This document shows positions 1 through 7,958 of a stretch of 36,793 nucleotides of DNA, piece by piece. The stretch lies in contig JAFGFB010000126.1 of the NCBI GenBank assembly GCA_016931315.1, positions 1-36,793 on the forward strand, written 5' to 3'. Source of the DNA: Anaerolineae bacterium (GTDB lineage Bacteria; Chloroflexota; Anaerolineae; B4-G1; SLSP01). A program made the position numbers and the translations under genes. Numbering within the stretch: the first letter of the stretch is position 1; every line of letters starts with the position of its first letter. Below the pieces are notes generated by a model. That model was given only the letters and a program-made list of their open reading frames with translations. It had not been told where the DNA came from and made no database searches.

Positions 1-33
1 TAACCCCGGAAATCCTGGCTGTTGCCGCCTAAC

Positions 34-210
34 TCAAATGAAACACACCCAAATCAAATAACTACCGATTCCAATCGCCAGTAGCCCGCCCCCCACCATG
101 AGCCGCACCGGGCTGGAAAGCAGCAAATAGCCCAACCCCAACCAAAAAGCAGTGTTGAGGATGGTAAAAACAGTCTCATTATCCAGGAGCTTCTTAAACC
201 ATTTTTTCAT
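34..210 (-). CDS. Small two-helix membrane protein (58 aa), unknown
   Basis: I do not recognise this small gene. Reading the minus strand from an ATG at 210 to a TGA at 34 gives 58 residues. The start is basic (MKKWFKKLLDNE). Two hydrophobic stretches follow, at about residues 14-32 (TVFTILNTAFWLGLGYLLL) and 37-58, separated by SSPVR, so the product is probably a two-span inner-membrane protein with a cytoplasmic N-terminus. It starts 43 nt after the stop of the histidine kinase gene and could be the last gene of that run. No clear Shine-Dalgarno precedes the ATG, which lowers confidence. Composition (lysine-rich amphipathic start, continuous hydrophobic segments) favours a real gene over a chance frame. 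Confidence 0.5.
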   Translation of the reverse strand: MKKWFKKLLDNETVFTILNTAFWLGLGYLLLSSPVRLMVGGGLLAIGIGSYLIWVCFI

Positions 211-253
211 AGACTACCGTCTGCATCAGCAGGATCGACATCCTATCAGAATT

Positions 254-1402
254 CTACTGCAATTGCAGAGGATAAGTCGCCTCGAAACGAGTACCCAACT
301 CGGAAGAAGAACTAAATGTCACCGCGCCCTGCAGATAGCGCTCGCTCAACAATCTCATGCTGTAAGTTCCCAAACCCCGTCGGGCGCCCTTGGTCGAAAA
401 TGAACGCTGGAATAGCTGCAATTGCACTTCCCGGGGGATATAGCCGGGGTTGTGAACCCAAAATTGCACTCGCTCGCCCACCATCTGACACCCCATGGTC
501 ACTACCTCACCCACCGAAACCGCTTCGAGCGCATTCTTGAGCATATTGCTGATAACACGCCTGATCAAATTCACATCAGTGACCAGTTCCACGTCCACAA
601 CATCAGGCGCCAAATGAATCTCGCGACCCACCGCCACATAGTGTTGCCGGTAAGTCATGCACAACTCCTGCAATAAAGACACAGACTTGATCACCTCAGG
701 TTCGATAACGTACTGGTTATTTTCCGCCGACATCAGATCACGCTGCGCTTTGATCTCCTCAGCCAGGTAGCGCGCAATGTTACGAACGCGGTCCAGTGAC
801 ATCATGTCGCACTCAGAAAAACGTAGCGCCATCAAATGCATAGCTCCCTGAAGCGCGCCCACCAGGTTCAGCACATCATGGAAAAAGACCTGTTCCAACG
901 CCGCCCGGCGCTTTTCATCACGGATATCTACCATGGTGAAAATCGTAAATGGCTCATCGCGATAGTCCAGCGGGGTCGCCCACACACGCAAATCCAATGC
1001 GTCCACGGCATCCTCACCCTGCATCAAGATACAACATTCTCCAACTGTGCGTTCTCCCTGTTGGGAATCAACAATAGCGCGTGTTGCACCACAGGCACGG
1101 CAAAACTCAGTTGTTCCACAACCCCCAGCAGTCTCGGTGCTGTGAATGCAATGCAGCACTTCGCCCGGGCGCAGCCCTATCAGGCTTGAACGATCCTCTA
1201 CCTGCAGCAGTGTCAGCAACGCCTCATTACAATAGACCAGCTGTCTGTGGCGATTGAGGACCATCACCGCATCGGGTACGGCATCAAGAATCGCACGTAG
1301 GGAATTCCATTCGGCAAAATAATGCGCCTGTTGTGCAAGCTCGGCTTCTGGGGCGCGCTCCGCAGGGGCGAACCAGGTCGTCAACATGGTGTTATCACTC
1401 AT
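254..1402 (-). CDS. PAS-domain sensor histidine kinase with a four-cysteine PAS insert
   Basis: Likely a cytoplasmic sensor kinase of 382 residues that autophosphorylates on histidine. A PAS domain spans about residues 35-165 and contains a cysteine cluster, Cys85, Cys95, Cys101 and Cys104 (spacing C-x9-C-x5-C-x2-C), which could bind a metal or Fe-S cluster or sense redox. The DHp phosphoacceptor is His175 in FFHDVLN. The ATPase domain has an N-box (NMLKNALEA, Asn290 region), an HNPGYIP variant in place of the usual D-x-G-x-G box, and FSTKGARRGLGTYS as F/G boxes. No membrane segment is seen. The ATG at 1402 is preferred over an upstream TTG at 1417 because AGGAG lies 7-8 nt before it and it overlaps the epimerase stop by 8 nt (ATGAGTGA), implying translational coupling. 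No response regulator gene is adjacent. Confidence 0.88.
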   Translation of the reverse strand: MSDNTMLTTWFAPAERAPEAELAQQAHYFAEWNSLRAILDAVPDAVMVLNRHRQLVYCNEALLTLLQVEDRSSLIGLRPGEVLHCIHSTETAGGCGTTEFCRACGATRAIVDSQQGERTVGECCILMQGEDAVDALDLRVWATPLDYRDEPFTIFTMVDIRDEKRRAALEQVFFHDVLNLVGALQGAMHLMALRFSECDMMSLDRVRNIARYLAEEIKAQRDLMSAENNQYVIEPEVIKSVSLLQELCMTYRQHYVAVGREIHLAPDVVDVELVTDVNLIRRVISNMLKNALEAVSVGEVVTMGCQMVGERVQFWVHNPGYIPREVQLQLFQRSFSTKGARRGLGTYSMRLLSERYLQGAVTFSSSSELGTRFEATYPLQLQ

Positions 1403-2396
1403 AGGCGTCTCCTGCAACTACCCGTACCTGCCGCTGCGCCGCAATGATGTGATCCTCCCACTCCAGCCCATCGGAATCTGGAATACGCCCATCGCGGTCC
1501 ATAGCTTCAATGACCTGTGCCATGCCTTCAACCAGAGAAATACGCGGCTGGAATTCCGGTACATCGCGGAACAGTTTCTCGGCGCTGAAGTAGCTATGAT
1601 GGGCAAAAATTTCCTCACAAATTCCAAAACCGGGAATATTCAAGGTGCGCAAATCCGCCAGCGGTGCCCCCACGAGCTCTACCTCCCGCCCCAAAACCTG
1701 CATTGCCGTACGGTGATAATCCGCCCAGGTAGTAAAACCACGCCGCACCATGTTATAGGTTTGCCCAATGCAGTGCGCCTTGCCAATGACGTTAGCAAAA
1801 CAGAGCGCCGCGTCCTCTACATGGAGATGCTGGTGCAAGGCGTTTCCATCCCCACAGATGAGGATGGGCTTACCCTTACGGATACGATCGAGCCACGAGA
1901 AATCCACCGCAATCTGCCGCAACAATCCCTGCTTTGGTCCATAGGTCGTGGAGGGCTTGATAATGGTCACAGGAAAACCCTCATGATAAAACGCCTCCAT
2001 GAACGCGGCATCCGCAGCAGCTTTGTTCTGTCCATAGGCAGTTATGGGACGTAGAGGATGATCCTCCGTCGTGGGGAACCAACCACAATCAATGCCATAG
2101 GTACAGACGGTGGAACACATCACAAAGTGCCCCACCCCACGAAAAGCGCGAATGCTACTCAGCGCATCTTCACGGCTGAAACAAATCATATCAATAGCGG
2201 CATCGAAACGTTCTGCCTGCATCCGCGTCTCAAAGTCAGCGCGGTTAGCCCGGTCACCCTGAATGAGCCGCGCCCCCTCAGGCAACAAACCGCTTGCACC
2301 CCGGTTGAAGCAACTCACCTCGTGCCCCTGTTCCAGCAACAACTTCACAAACGCCTGGCTGATATTCCCAGTCCCACCGACAACACAAATCCGCAT
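1395..2396 (-). CDS. NAD-dependent epimerase/dehydratase (extended SDR)
   Basis: A 333-residue extended short-chain dehydrogenase/reductase acting on a nucleotide sugar or similar substrate; the exact substrate cannot be told. The N-terminal Rossmann motif is VVGGTGNIS (residues 5-13). The active site has CSTVCTYG near residue 97 and the Y-x3-K pair Tyr121/Lys125 (AYGQNKAAAD). The pattern resembles the mRNA-binding/NAD-dependent epimerase group often annotated simply as NAD-dependent epimerase. The ATG at 2396 follows a purine-rich GAGGTGAGAG. Its start lies 8 nt after the nucleotidyltransferase stop and its stop overlaps the kinase start, so it is part of a tightly packed run. Confidence 0.9.
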   Translation of the reverse strand: MRICVVGGTGNISQAFVKLLLEQGHEVSCFNRGASGLLPEGARLIQGDRANRADFETRMQAERFDAAIDMICFSREDALSSIRAFRGVGHFVMCSTVCTYGIDCGWFPTTEDHPLRPITAYGQNKAAADAAFMEAFYHEGFPVTIIKPSTTYGPKQGLLRQIAVDFSWLDRIRKGKPILICGDGNALHQHLHVEDAALCFANVIGKAHCIGQTYNMVRRGFTTWADYHRTAMQVLGREVELVGAPLADLRTLNIPGFGICEEIFAHHSYFSAEKLFRDVPEFQPRISLVEGMAQVIEAMDRDGRIPDSDGLEWEDHIIAAQRQVRVVAGDAYE

Positions 2397-2404
2397 CTCT
2401 CACC

Positions 2405-2872
2405 TCACTCCCCTATCACTGAAAAAGTCCGAGTCACGCGAATGCTAAATTGCTCCTGATCAAAGTGAACCTCCTCAATCCACCCCACCATCTCCGAAGC
2501 AGCATAGGTATTCGCACGAGCCTGCATCTCCGCATTCCATACGAAAGCCCTTGCCTGCGTTTGGACTGCAGCAAATTGACCCTGAGGGTCTATCAGAATC
2601 CGTGCTGACCGCAATCCGGCAATCATTTGCACAGCCATCTCTGGTTGCACAAAAGCCGCCGCGAGCTGCGGCAGCGTCGTTGTGCTCAGCACAACCAGGC
2701 GTCCCTCAATAAGATGACTGCCTGCCTCAGGATGTGGAGGCACATCATTTTCCATGACGCACAACAAATCCATATCACTGAAGGGACCAGCGTCGCCACA
2801 GGCAAAGCTGCCCACCAACGCCAACGCCGCCACGCCGGGATGGAAAAAACGTGCAGTCAGAGCCTCAAACAT
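2405..2872 (-). CDS. Nucleotidyltransferase-fold protein (155 aa)
   Basis: A short protein with the N-terminal signature of the polymerase-beta/aminoglycoside nucleotidyltransferase fold: LVGSFACGDAGPFSDMDLL, matching the family pattern G-S-x(n)-S-D-x-D with the two metal-binding aspartates in SDMD. These proteins move NMP groups onto proteins, RNA or small molecules; the target is unknown. Only 155 residues remain, shorter than aminoglycoside adenylyltransferases (about 250), so it is a minimal form or lacks a C-terminal domain. A longer frame reaches 2974, but the ATG at 2872 overlaps the MFS transporter stop by 8 nt (ATGTTTGA), the same arrangement as the kinase/epimerase pair, and avoids a long overlap with the transporter. 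Confidence 0.7.
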   Translation of the reverse strand: MFEALTARFFHPGVAALALVGSFACGDAGPFSDMDLLCVMENDVPPHPEAGSHLIEGRLVVLSTTTLPQLAAAFVQPEMAVQMIAGLRSARILIDPQGQFAAVQTQARAFVWNAEMQARANTYAASEMVGWIEEVHFDQEQFSIRVTRTFSVIGE

Positions 2873-4064
2873 TGTCGGGGGCTTCAACCAGAGGTGTTGT
2901 TGCAAAAACACGCCGCAAAATCGCCCACCCCAGAACCAGAATTGCCAGCAGCTGCACCCCGGAAGCCACGGCAAAAACCTGAGATAATCCTAATGTATCA
3001 GAAAGCCAGCCCGCGAGTGGCGTGGTGAGCAAAGGCGCAAGCCCCCAACTCAACGCCATCAAGAGAGATTGCACGGTTGAAGACCACCTTGCCGGCGCAC
3101 GCTCATCGCTCAAGCTGACCGTGGTGGGGAAATATAGACCGAAGCCCACCCCCTTCAACATCGCATAGAATAACAGAACCAACGGTGTGCGAGAAACTGA
3201 ATATCCCAGGAAGGCTGCCGCCATCAACGCATAGGAAATCACCAGGGTTAACGGTTTGCCAATACGCCGCGTCAGTGCCCCGGCGTATTGCATCGCAGGC
3301 AACTCAACCAGAGCAGAAAGGCCAAAAAGCCCGCCAATCATCCATTTTGCCCCCCCGAGAACATCCATATACACGCCAGAAAACGTGATATACAAACCCT
3401 CGCCGGCGCCGATCAAGAAGTTTGCAATAAAAAGAGCAATTAAACCCTGATCACGAAACAGATAGGACAAAGGCAGGCGAGATTCCTCATGTACAATCCG
3501 ATCTTCCTGCAAACCCTGTGCAGCAAAGGCTACCGGCACGAGCGCCAGAGCGCCAACGATAAACATGGCATCATACCCCAGACGCTGCCATAAAGCCCCC
3601 GTAGCCAGCGCGCTAACAGCGAAACCCAATGATCCCCATACTCGCAGCTTACCGTAATCCACATGATAACGCACCGCCATTCGCGCCACCAGCCCATCGG
3701 CAATCGGCGTGACGATGCTCTGCGCTACCGCCATCAGCCCGACAATGGGCAGAATCAACGCAAAACTCTGGGGTATGCGCAGGAAAAACAAGAAGATACC
3801 GGAGGCGATCAACGCCAGCGTAAGGATCGGCTTCTTCCACCCACGCCGATCAGCCAGAGCCGAAGCCGAAGGCGCCGCCGTCAAGCGCATCAAGGGCATC
3901 AAAGCGCCGAGTAGCCCAATCTGAAAACCTGTGAAACCAAGTTGTGAGTAATAGACATTCAGATACGGTGAGCAGAGAGCCATCGCACTCCAATACAACA
4001 GATAGTAAAGCGCCCCCTGCCAGGCAGGATTTCTGAGCTGTATCAAAGCCAACTTCCGTGTCAT
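2865..4064 (-). CDS. MFS transporter (LacY/NupG-like, MFS_1_like)
   Basis: A 399-residue polytopic membrane protein with about 12 hydrophobic helices, the normal length for the major facilitator superfamily. The motif YGKLRVWGSLGF near the fifth helix and the ADRRGWKKP loop after helix 2 point to the MFS_1_like/lactose-nucleoside proton symporter group. The likely role is proton-driven import of a sugar or nucleoside; the substrate is not readable. The ATG at 4064 has AAAGGATGG upstream. Position between an amidase and small enzyme genes gives no firm substrate clue; the nearby glycosidases make an oligosaccharide plausible. Confidence 0.9.
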   Translation of the reverse strand: MTRKLALIQLRNPAWQGALYYLLYWSAMALCSPYLNVYYSQLGFTGFQIGLLGALMPLMRLTAAPSASALADRRGWKKPILTLALIASGIFLFFLRIPQSFALILPIVGLMAVAQSIVTPIADGLVARMAVRYHVDYGKLRVWGSLGFAVSALATGALWQRLGYDAMFIVGALALVPVAFAAQGLQEDRIVHEESRLPLSYLFRDQGLIALFIANFLIGAGEGLYITFSGVYMDVLGGAKWMIGGLFGLSALVELPAMQYAGALTRRIGKPLTLVISYALMAAAFLGYSVSRTPLVLLFYAMLKGVGFGLYFPTTVSLSDERAPARWSSTVQSLLMALSWGLAPLLTTPLAGWLSDTLGLSQVFAVASGVQLLAILVLGWAILRRVFATTPLVEAPDNV

Positions 4065-4134
4065 AGACCATCCTTTCTCACATTCCAGGAGCAGAAAAAT
4101 GTACTGTCCCCCAAAAAGTGCTTCGCGGTACGCC

Positions 4135-5436
4135 CTACAACGAGAGCGCGGGTTGCCACCCCCCTAGATCACACTCTAGCCGCATGGCAACAGCCAGCGC
4201 CACATCCTCGCGCCAGGGATGGGCAATAATCTGTATGCCGATAGGCAATCCTTCTGGCGAGCTTCCCACTCGCACGACCACAACAGGCCAACCCGTCAGG
4301 CTGTAAGGCAGGGTATAGTTGAAGCGCAGCGGGTCAGAGTCGCCATGCTTAGGCGCCGGGTGTGCGTCTACAGGGCACACAATGGCATCGTAATCCGCCA
4401 TGAAGACCAGCATCGCCGTGCGGAATGCATCCCAATCGCTAAAGAGGGTCTCCACCCCTGCACCTGTAAGCGCGCTCATATTCCAGTAGCGCTCGGTGAT
4501 GCCGCGAGAAGCCGCAATCGGCGGGCGCACCTCCATCACGCGCGCCCCGAAGTCAGCAAGAGCCTGCGCTGCCGTCAGCGTCGCGGCGCTCGTCTCTACA
4601 GTCGGAGACGCAACGCCATCGTCAGCATAGCATGCGACGCGCAAACCCGAAACGCGAACAGCGCGATAATCGGTCACGGGCAATGGGACCACACCCGAGT
4701 CACGCCCGTCGGGACCCGCAATCACCCCAAAGAGCAACGCGAGGTCCTCCACGGAGCGTGCCAATGGGCCAATTTGTGTGCGCGGATCAGAAAGCCCGCC
4801 CGGATGATTGAAAACTCCGGTATTGGGCACGCGCCCAGAAGTGGGTTTGAGTCCCGCGACGCCGCAAAAATGCGCTGGCACGCGAATACTGCCACCAGAG
4901 TCGCTGCCCAGACCCATTGGTGAGCCGCCCGCCGCAATAATCGCCGCCTCGCCGCCGCTACTGCCTCCTGGCGTCCGAGTGAGATCATAAGGATTGTTTG
5001 TTCGCCCGTAGACCGGGTTATCCGTGTCGCCCCCGCCGCCGCCCGGTGGGCAGTTAGTCTTGCCTAAAAGAATCGCACCCGCGGCACGCATTCGGGCGAC
5101 CACCACAGCATCCTCCGTAGGCGCCAGCGTAGCGCGCTCCCGCAGCCCGGCAGCCGCAATCACGTCCGTAGTCTCCACAACGTCCTTTACCGTGAAAGGA
5201 ACCCCATGCAGGGGACCAACGCTATCACCCCGTGCCAACGCGGCAGCGATCGCGGCATCGGCTGCCTGCGCGCGGCTCAACGCGCGCTCAGCATCCAGCT
5301 GCACCACCGCATTGAGCCGCGGATTCACCGCGGCAATCCGCTCCAAATGCGCCGTCACCACGTCAACAGCGGAGATATTGCCGCGCCGAAGGCGTGCGGC
5401 AAGCTCAGTTGCCGATAAATAGAAGTATTCTTCCAT
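4135..5436 (-). CDS. Amidase-signature family amidase
   Basis: A cytoplasmic amidase-signature hydrolase of 433 residues. The Ser-cisSer-Lys triad is visible: Lys84 in PFTVKDV, cis-Ser159 in TPGGSSGGEAA, and nucleophile Ser183 in GSDSGGSIRVPAHFCG. Related enzymes hydrolyse small amides or the Gln side-chain amide in GatA; this is not clearly GatA because no gatB or gatC is next to it and the protein is short. An unusual five-glycine run (GGGGGD) precedes the YGRTNNP segment. The ATG at 5436 is chosen; a GTG at 5454 would add six residues and neither has a strong Shine-Dalgarno. The gene sits 30 nt upstream-to-stop from the alpha-glucosidase, so co-transcription is likely. Confidence 0.88.
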   Translation of the reverse strand: MEEYFYLSATELAARLRRGNISAVDVVTAHLERIAAVNPRLNAVVQLDAERALSRAQAADAAIAAALARGDSVGPLHGVPFTVKDVVETTDVIAAAGLRERATLAPTEDAVVVARMRAAGAILLGKTNCPPGGGGGDTDNPVYGRTNNPYDLTRTPGGSSGGEAAIIAAGGSPMGLGSDSGGSIRVPAHFCGVAGLKPTSGRVPNTGVFNHPGGLSDPRTQIGPLARSVEDLALLFGVIAGPDGRDSGVVPLPVTDYRAVRVSGLRVACYADDGVASPTVETSAATLTAAQALADFGARVMEVRPPIAASRGITERYWNMSALTGAGVETLFSDWDAFRTAMLVFMADYDAIVCPVDAHPAPKHGDSDPLRFNYTLPYSLTGWPVVVVRVGSSPEGLPIGIQIIAHPWREDVALAVAMRLECDLGGWQPALSL

Positions 5437-5484
5437 AACAGATGATGAGATCACTCTAAACGACGTGCGATAGATAGGCGCGCA

Positions 5485-7098
5485 TCACTGGACCAACCGC
5501 AACACCAATCCCTCATTTGGCATCAGGTCAAGCGCTGCCAGGTAAACGACGCCATAGCGCTGCAAGTCTGTCGCCAAAACAATTTCCGCCTGGTGCGCTA
5601 CAGTGCTCAAATCGAGCCCATGTGCCGCATTGCCAAAGTTCAAGACCACCAGGAAACCATCGCTGCCTGGCTTTGTACGGGTATAGGCATAGGTATTCGC
5701 AATACCAGTTTCCACTGTAGCATAACTGCCCACAGACAACGCCGGTTCCACCTGACGAAGCCGCGTCAATGCACGGAAGAGCGCCAGCAAAGAAGTAGAA
5801 TCACGCTCCTGTAGGGCCACATTGCGCGTGGCGTAATCCGCCCCAAGCGGCAACCATGGGATCACACCGGCTCCAGTGAAACCTGCGTTGGGCGAGGCAT
5901 CCCACTGCATGGGCGTACGCTCGGGGTCGCGTCCGACCGTATCGGCAATCTCCGGTTGGCGGACCGCAGGCGGGTCTTGGACGAACTCCGGTGGAATCGG
6001 GATGTTCTCCATGCCAATCTCATCGCCATAATAGCACGTCGGCGTACCGCGCAGGGTGAGCAGCAACATCTGCGCCACCCGTGCCTGCGCCGTCCCCACC
6101 CTACTCGCAACGCGGGGTTGATCATGATTGCCCAAGACATAATTGGGCCAACCGTCTTCCGGTACACCCGCCTCGTAATACTCAACAGCAGCGCGCACAG
6201 CATGCGCCGTCCAGGGCGCGCGAATAAGATCGAAATTGAAAGGCAGGTGGCACTCATCGAGGGCGTCACCATAGTATTGCAGATATTCACCCGTGACCCA
6301 CGTCTCGCCGATGAGCACGCGATTGCCAGGATACTGATCCAAAACCTGCCGCATCGCGCGGACAATCTCGTGGACCTCAGATTGGTTGCGTGAGTAAACC
6401 GGCTTGAGGCTATCGGCGGGATTCACGCCATCCCAATCAGGGTTAGGCGGATTATCGCGCAAGGCAGCATCCTTAATCATCATCGTGATAACATCCACAC
6501 GGAAACCATCCACACCCTTATCAAGCCAGAAGCGCATCGCGTCGAGCATTGCTGCAAGTACCTCGGGGTTGCGATAGTTGAGCTCCGGTTGGTGTGGGTC
6601 AAATTGATGCAGGTAATACTGACCCGTCAACGGGTCGAACGTCCAGGCGGGTCCGCCAAAAGCCCCGCGCCAATTATTGGGCAGGCTGCCATCAGGCTTG
6701 GGATCGCGCCAGAAATACCAATCGCGCTTGGGATTGTCCCGACTGCTGCGTGATTCGAGAAACCAGGGATGCTCATCGGAAGTATGATTGGGCACCAAAT
6801 CTAGAATCACCCGCAAACCTCGCGCGTGCGCAGCCTTCAAAACCTGGTCAAAATCATCCATCGTCCCAAACAGAGGATGGATTCCGGTGTAATCCGCCAC
6901 ATCATAGCCAAAATCGTGCATTGGCGAAGGATAGATGGGCGAAATCCAAACCGCATCCACGCCCAGATTGCGGACGTAATCTAGCCTTTGCAAAATACCA
7001 GGAAGGTCTCCCACACCATCGCCATTGCTATCTTGAAACGAGCGGGGGTAAATCTGGTAAATGATACCGCTTTGCCACCAGGGGATAGAACCAGACAT
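5485..7098 (-). CDS. GH13 alpha-glucosidase (oligo-1,6-glucosidase type), copy 1
   Basis: A 537-residue intracellular glycoside hydrolase of family 13 that should release glucose from the non-reducing end of alpha-linked oligosaccharides. The (beta/alpha)8 core is complete: region I DLVPNHTSD (Asn104-His105), nucleophile Asp202 in GVDGFRVDV, acid/base Glu265 in VLIGETWV, and His325-Asp326 in VLGNHDQPR. The entry IYQIYPRSFQDSNGDGVGDL is typical of alpha-glucosidases and trehalose-related hydrolases. There is no signal peptide. The ATG at 7098 has GAGGAG about 9 nt upstream. It is closer to copy 3 (12220-13857) than to copy 2, for example in the PNNW...FGGPAWTFDP segment, suggesting a more recent duplication. 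Specificity (maltose, isomaltose, sucrose, trehalose) cannot be told by eye. Confidence 0.93.
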   Translation of the reverse strand: MSGSIPWWQSGIIYQIYPRSFQDSNGDGVGDLPGILQRLDYVRNLGVDAVWISPIYPSPMHDFGYDVADYTGIHPLFGTMDDFDQVLKAAHARGLRVILDLVPNHTSDEHPWFLESRSSRDNPKRDWYFWRDPKPDGSLPNNWRGAFGGPAWTFDPLTGQYYLHQFDPHQPELNYRNPEVLAAMLDAMRFWLDKGVDGFRVDVITMMIKDAALRDNPPNPDWDGVNPADSLKPVYSRNQSEVHEIVRAMRQVLDQYPGNRVLIGETWVTGEYLQYYGDALDECHLPFNFDLIRAPWTAHAVRAAVEYYEAGVPEDGWPNYVLGNHDQPRVASRVGTAQARVAQMLLLTLRGTPTCYYGDEIGMENIPIPPEFVQDPPAVRQPEIADTVGRDPERTPMQWDASPNAGFTGAGVIPWLPLGADYATRNVALQERDSTSLLALFRALTRLRQVEPALSVGSYATVETGIANTYAYTRTKPGSDGFLVVLNFGNAAHGLDLSTVAHQAEIVLATDLQRYGVVYLAALDLMPNEGLVLRLVQ

Positions 7099-7215
7099 AA
7101 TTAGCGCTCCTCAACATTGCAGATGTCATCTGAGTGGTGCCGTGAAAAGAAAGCACGCAACACAGAACATATTGTAGCCTGAGATGACAAAGAAACAACC
7201 GAAGAGGTCTGGGTA

Positions 7216-7252
7216 ATGTTTTGGGGACGCGTTACACGCGTCCCCAAAACAT
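7216..7252. repeat. Perfect 17-bp stem inverted repeat
   Basis: The arm ATGTTTTGGGGACGCGT (7216-7232) is followed by a 3-nt loop and its exact reverse complement (7236-7252). It lies between the GNAT stop (7284) and the copy-1 alpha-glucosidase start (7098). The stem could terminate transcription or stabilise mRNA ends, but no long U tract follows on either strand. A related G-rich hairpin lies at 7906-7940 on the other side of the GNAT gene. Confidence 0.7.
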
Positions 7253-7283
7253 CTTTCAGAATAACTGGCGCCAGAAAGCTGGC

Positions 7284-7874
7284 TCAACACCTGAAACAGG
7301 TCTGAAGCCAATCCTCCGTTATGGAACCAGGATAACGCGCGCGGAATTCCTCCACCGTCATCCCAAAAACCAACATATCGAAGTGCTGCCCTTGCGAAAA
7401 AACCACGCGCCGAATGCGCCCTTCCTGCACGAAGCCCAAGCGCTCATGAAAGCGCGTTGAGGTCAGATTGTAGGCATACACATCCGCGGTGACTTTCTGA
7501 TAATGCAGCTCATCGAAAAAATAGCGCAGCACCAGCAACACCGCCTCAGCAGCATAGCCGCGTCCCCGAAAGGCGGGGGCGATAGACACACCGTACTTGA
7601 AGCACCCCACCCGGCGATCACAACTGTGGGTATTGATAATGCCTGCCAGAATGCCTTCGATGGCTTCTACAGCAAAGAAAAATTCGTCATTCTTAGCCTC
7701 TTCGGTAGCGCGTTTCTCCGCCCACTGCCTGGACTGCGCCAGGGAACCGGCAGGCCAAACCCAGTCCACCATTCGGGCAGTTTCCGTTTCCGTGCTATCC
7801 CAGGTATAGAAAGTCTCTGCATCTTCAGGTTCAATGCCCCGCAATCGTATCTTCACGCCTCGCCAGATGTTCAT
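7284..7874 (-). CDS. GNAT-family N-acetyltransferase (RimJ/RimL-like)
   Basis: A 196-residue acetyl-CoA-dependent acetyltransferase. It begins MNIWRGVKIRLRGIEPEDAE, the usual opening of RimJ/RimL-type GNATs, and has the acetyl-CoA pyrophosphate-binding motif SIAPAFRGRGYAAEAV followed by LRYFFDELHYQKVTADVYAYN and RFHERLGFVQEGRIRR. Substrates in this group include protein N-termini, spermidine and antibiotics; none can be picked here. The ATG at 7874 has AGAGGG at a suitable distance and is preferred to the upstream start at 7946, which would run into the hairpin at 7906-7940. The gene interrupts the run of glycosidase genes and is bracketed by two related inverted repeats. Confidence 0.88.
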   Translation of the reverse strand: MNIWRGVKIRLRGIEPEDAETFYTWDSTETETARMVDWVWPAGSLAQSRQWAEKRATEEAKNDEFFFAVEAIEGILAGIINTHSCDRRVGCFKYGVSIAPAFRGRGYAAEAVLLVLRYFFDELHYQKVTADVYAYNLTSTRFHERLGFVQEGRIRRVVFSQGQHFDMLVFGMTVEEFRARYPGSITEDWLQTCFRC

Positions 7875-7905
7875 GGGCAACCCTCTATTTGGTCTTTCAA
7901 ACAGA

Positions 7906-7940
7906 GTGTTTTGGGGCGCACAGGACGCACCCCAAGACAC
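7906..7940 (-). terminator. GC-rich hairpin after alpha-glucosidase copy 2
   Basis: GTGTTTTGGGG (7906-7916) pairs with CCCCAAGACAC (7930-7940), with one G-U wobble, and the inner GC at 7918-7919 can pair with 7927-7928. It starts 19 nt downstream of the glucosidase stop at 7959 and precedes the GNAT gene. It is a plausible terminator or processing hairpin, though a classic U run is absent. Its outer arm resembles the perfect palindrome at 7216-7252. Confidence 0.45.
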
Positions 7941-7958
7941 CAACACAATAATCCGCGC

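Noticed and set aside
1403-1417. TTG start for the histidine kinase
   Set aside because: The TTG lies upstream of and partly within the AGGAG that serves the ATG at 1402, so the shorter start is better supported.
1386-2054. 222-residue plus-strand open frame
   Set aside because: It is antisense to the epimerase, whose Rossmann and Y-x3-K motifs are clear.
2405-2974. Extended 189-residue start for the nucleotidyltransferase
   Set aside because: The extra 34 residues are Trp/Phe/Cys-rich and read the MFS gene out of frame; the 8-nt overlap start at 2872 fits the local pattern.
4096-4130. GTCCCCCAAAA stretch resembling the 7216-7252 repeat
   Set aside because: It has no matching second arm, so it is not a copy of the inverted repeat.
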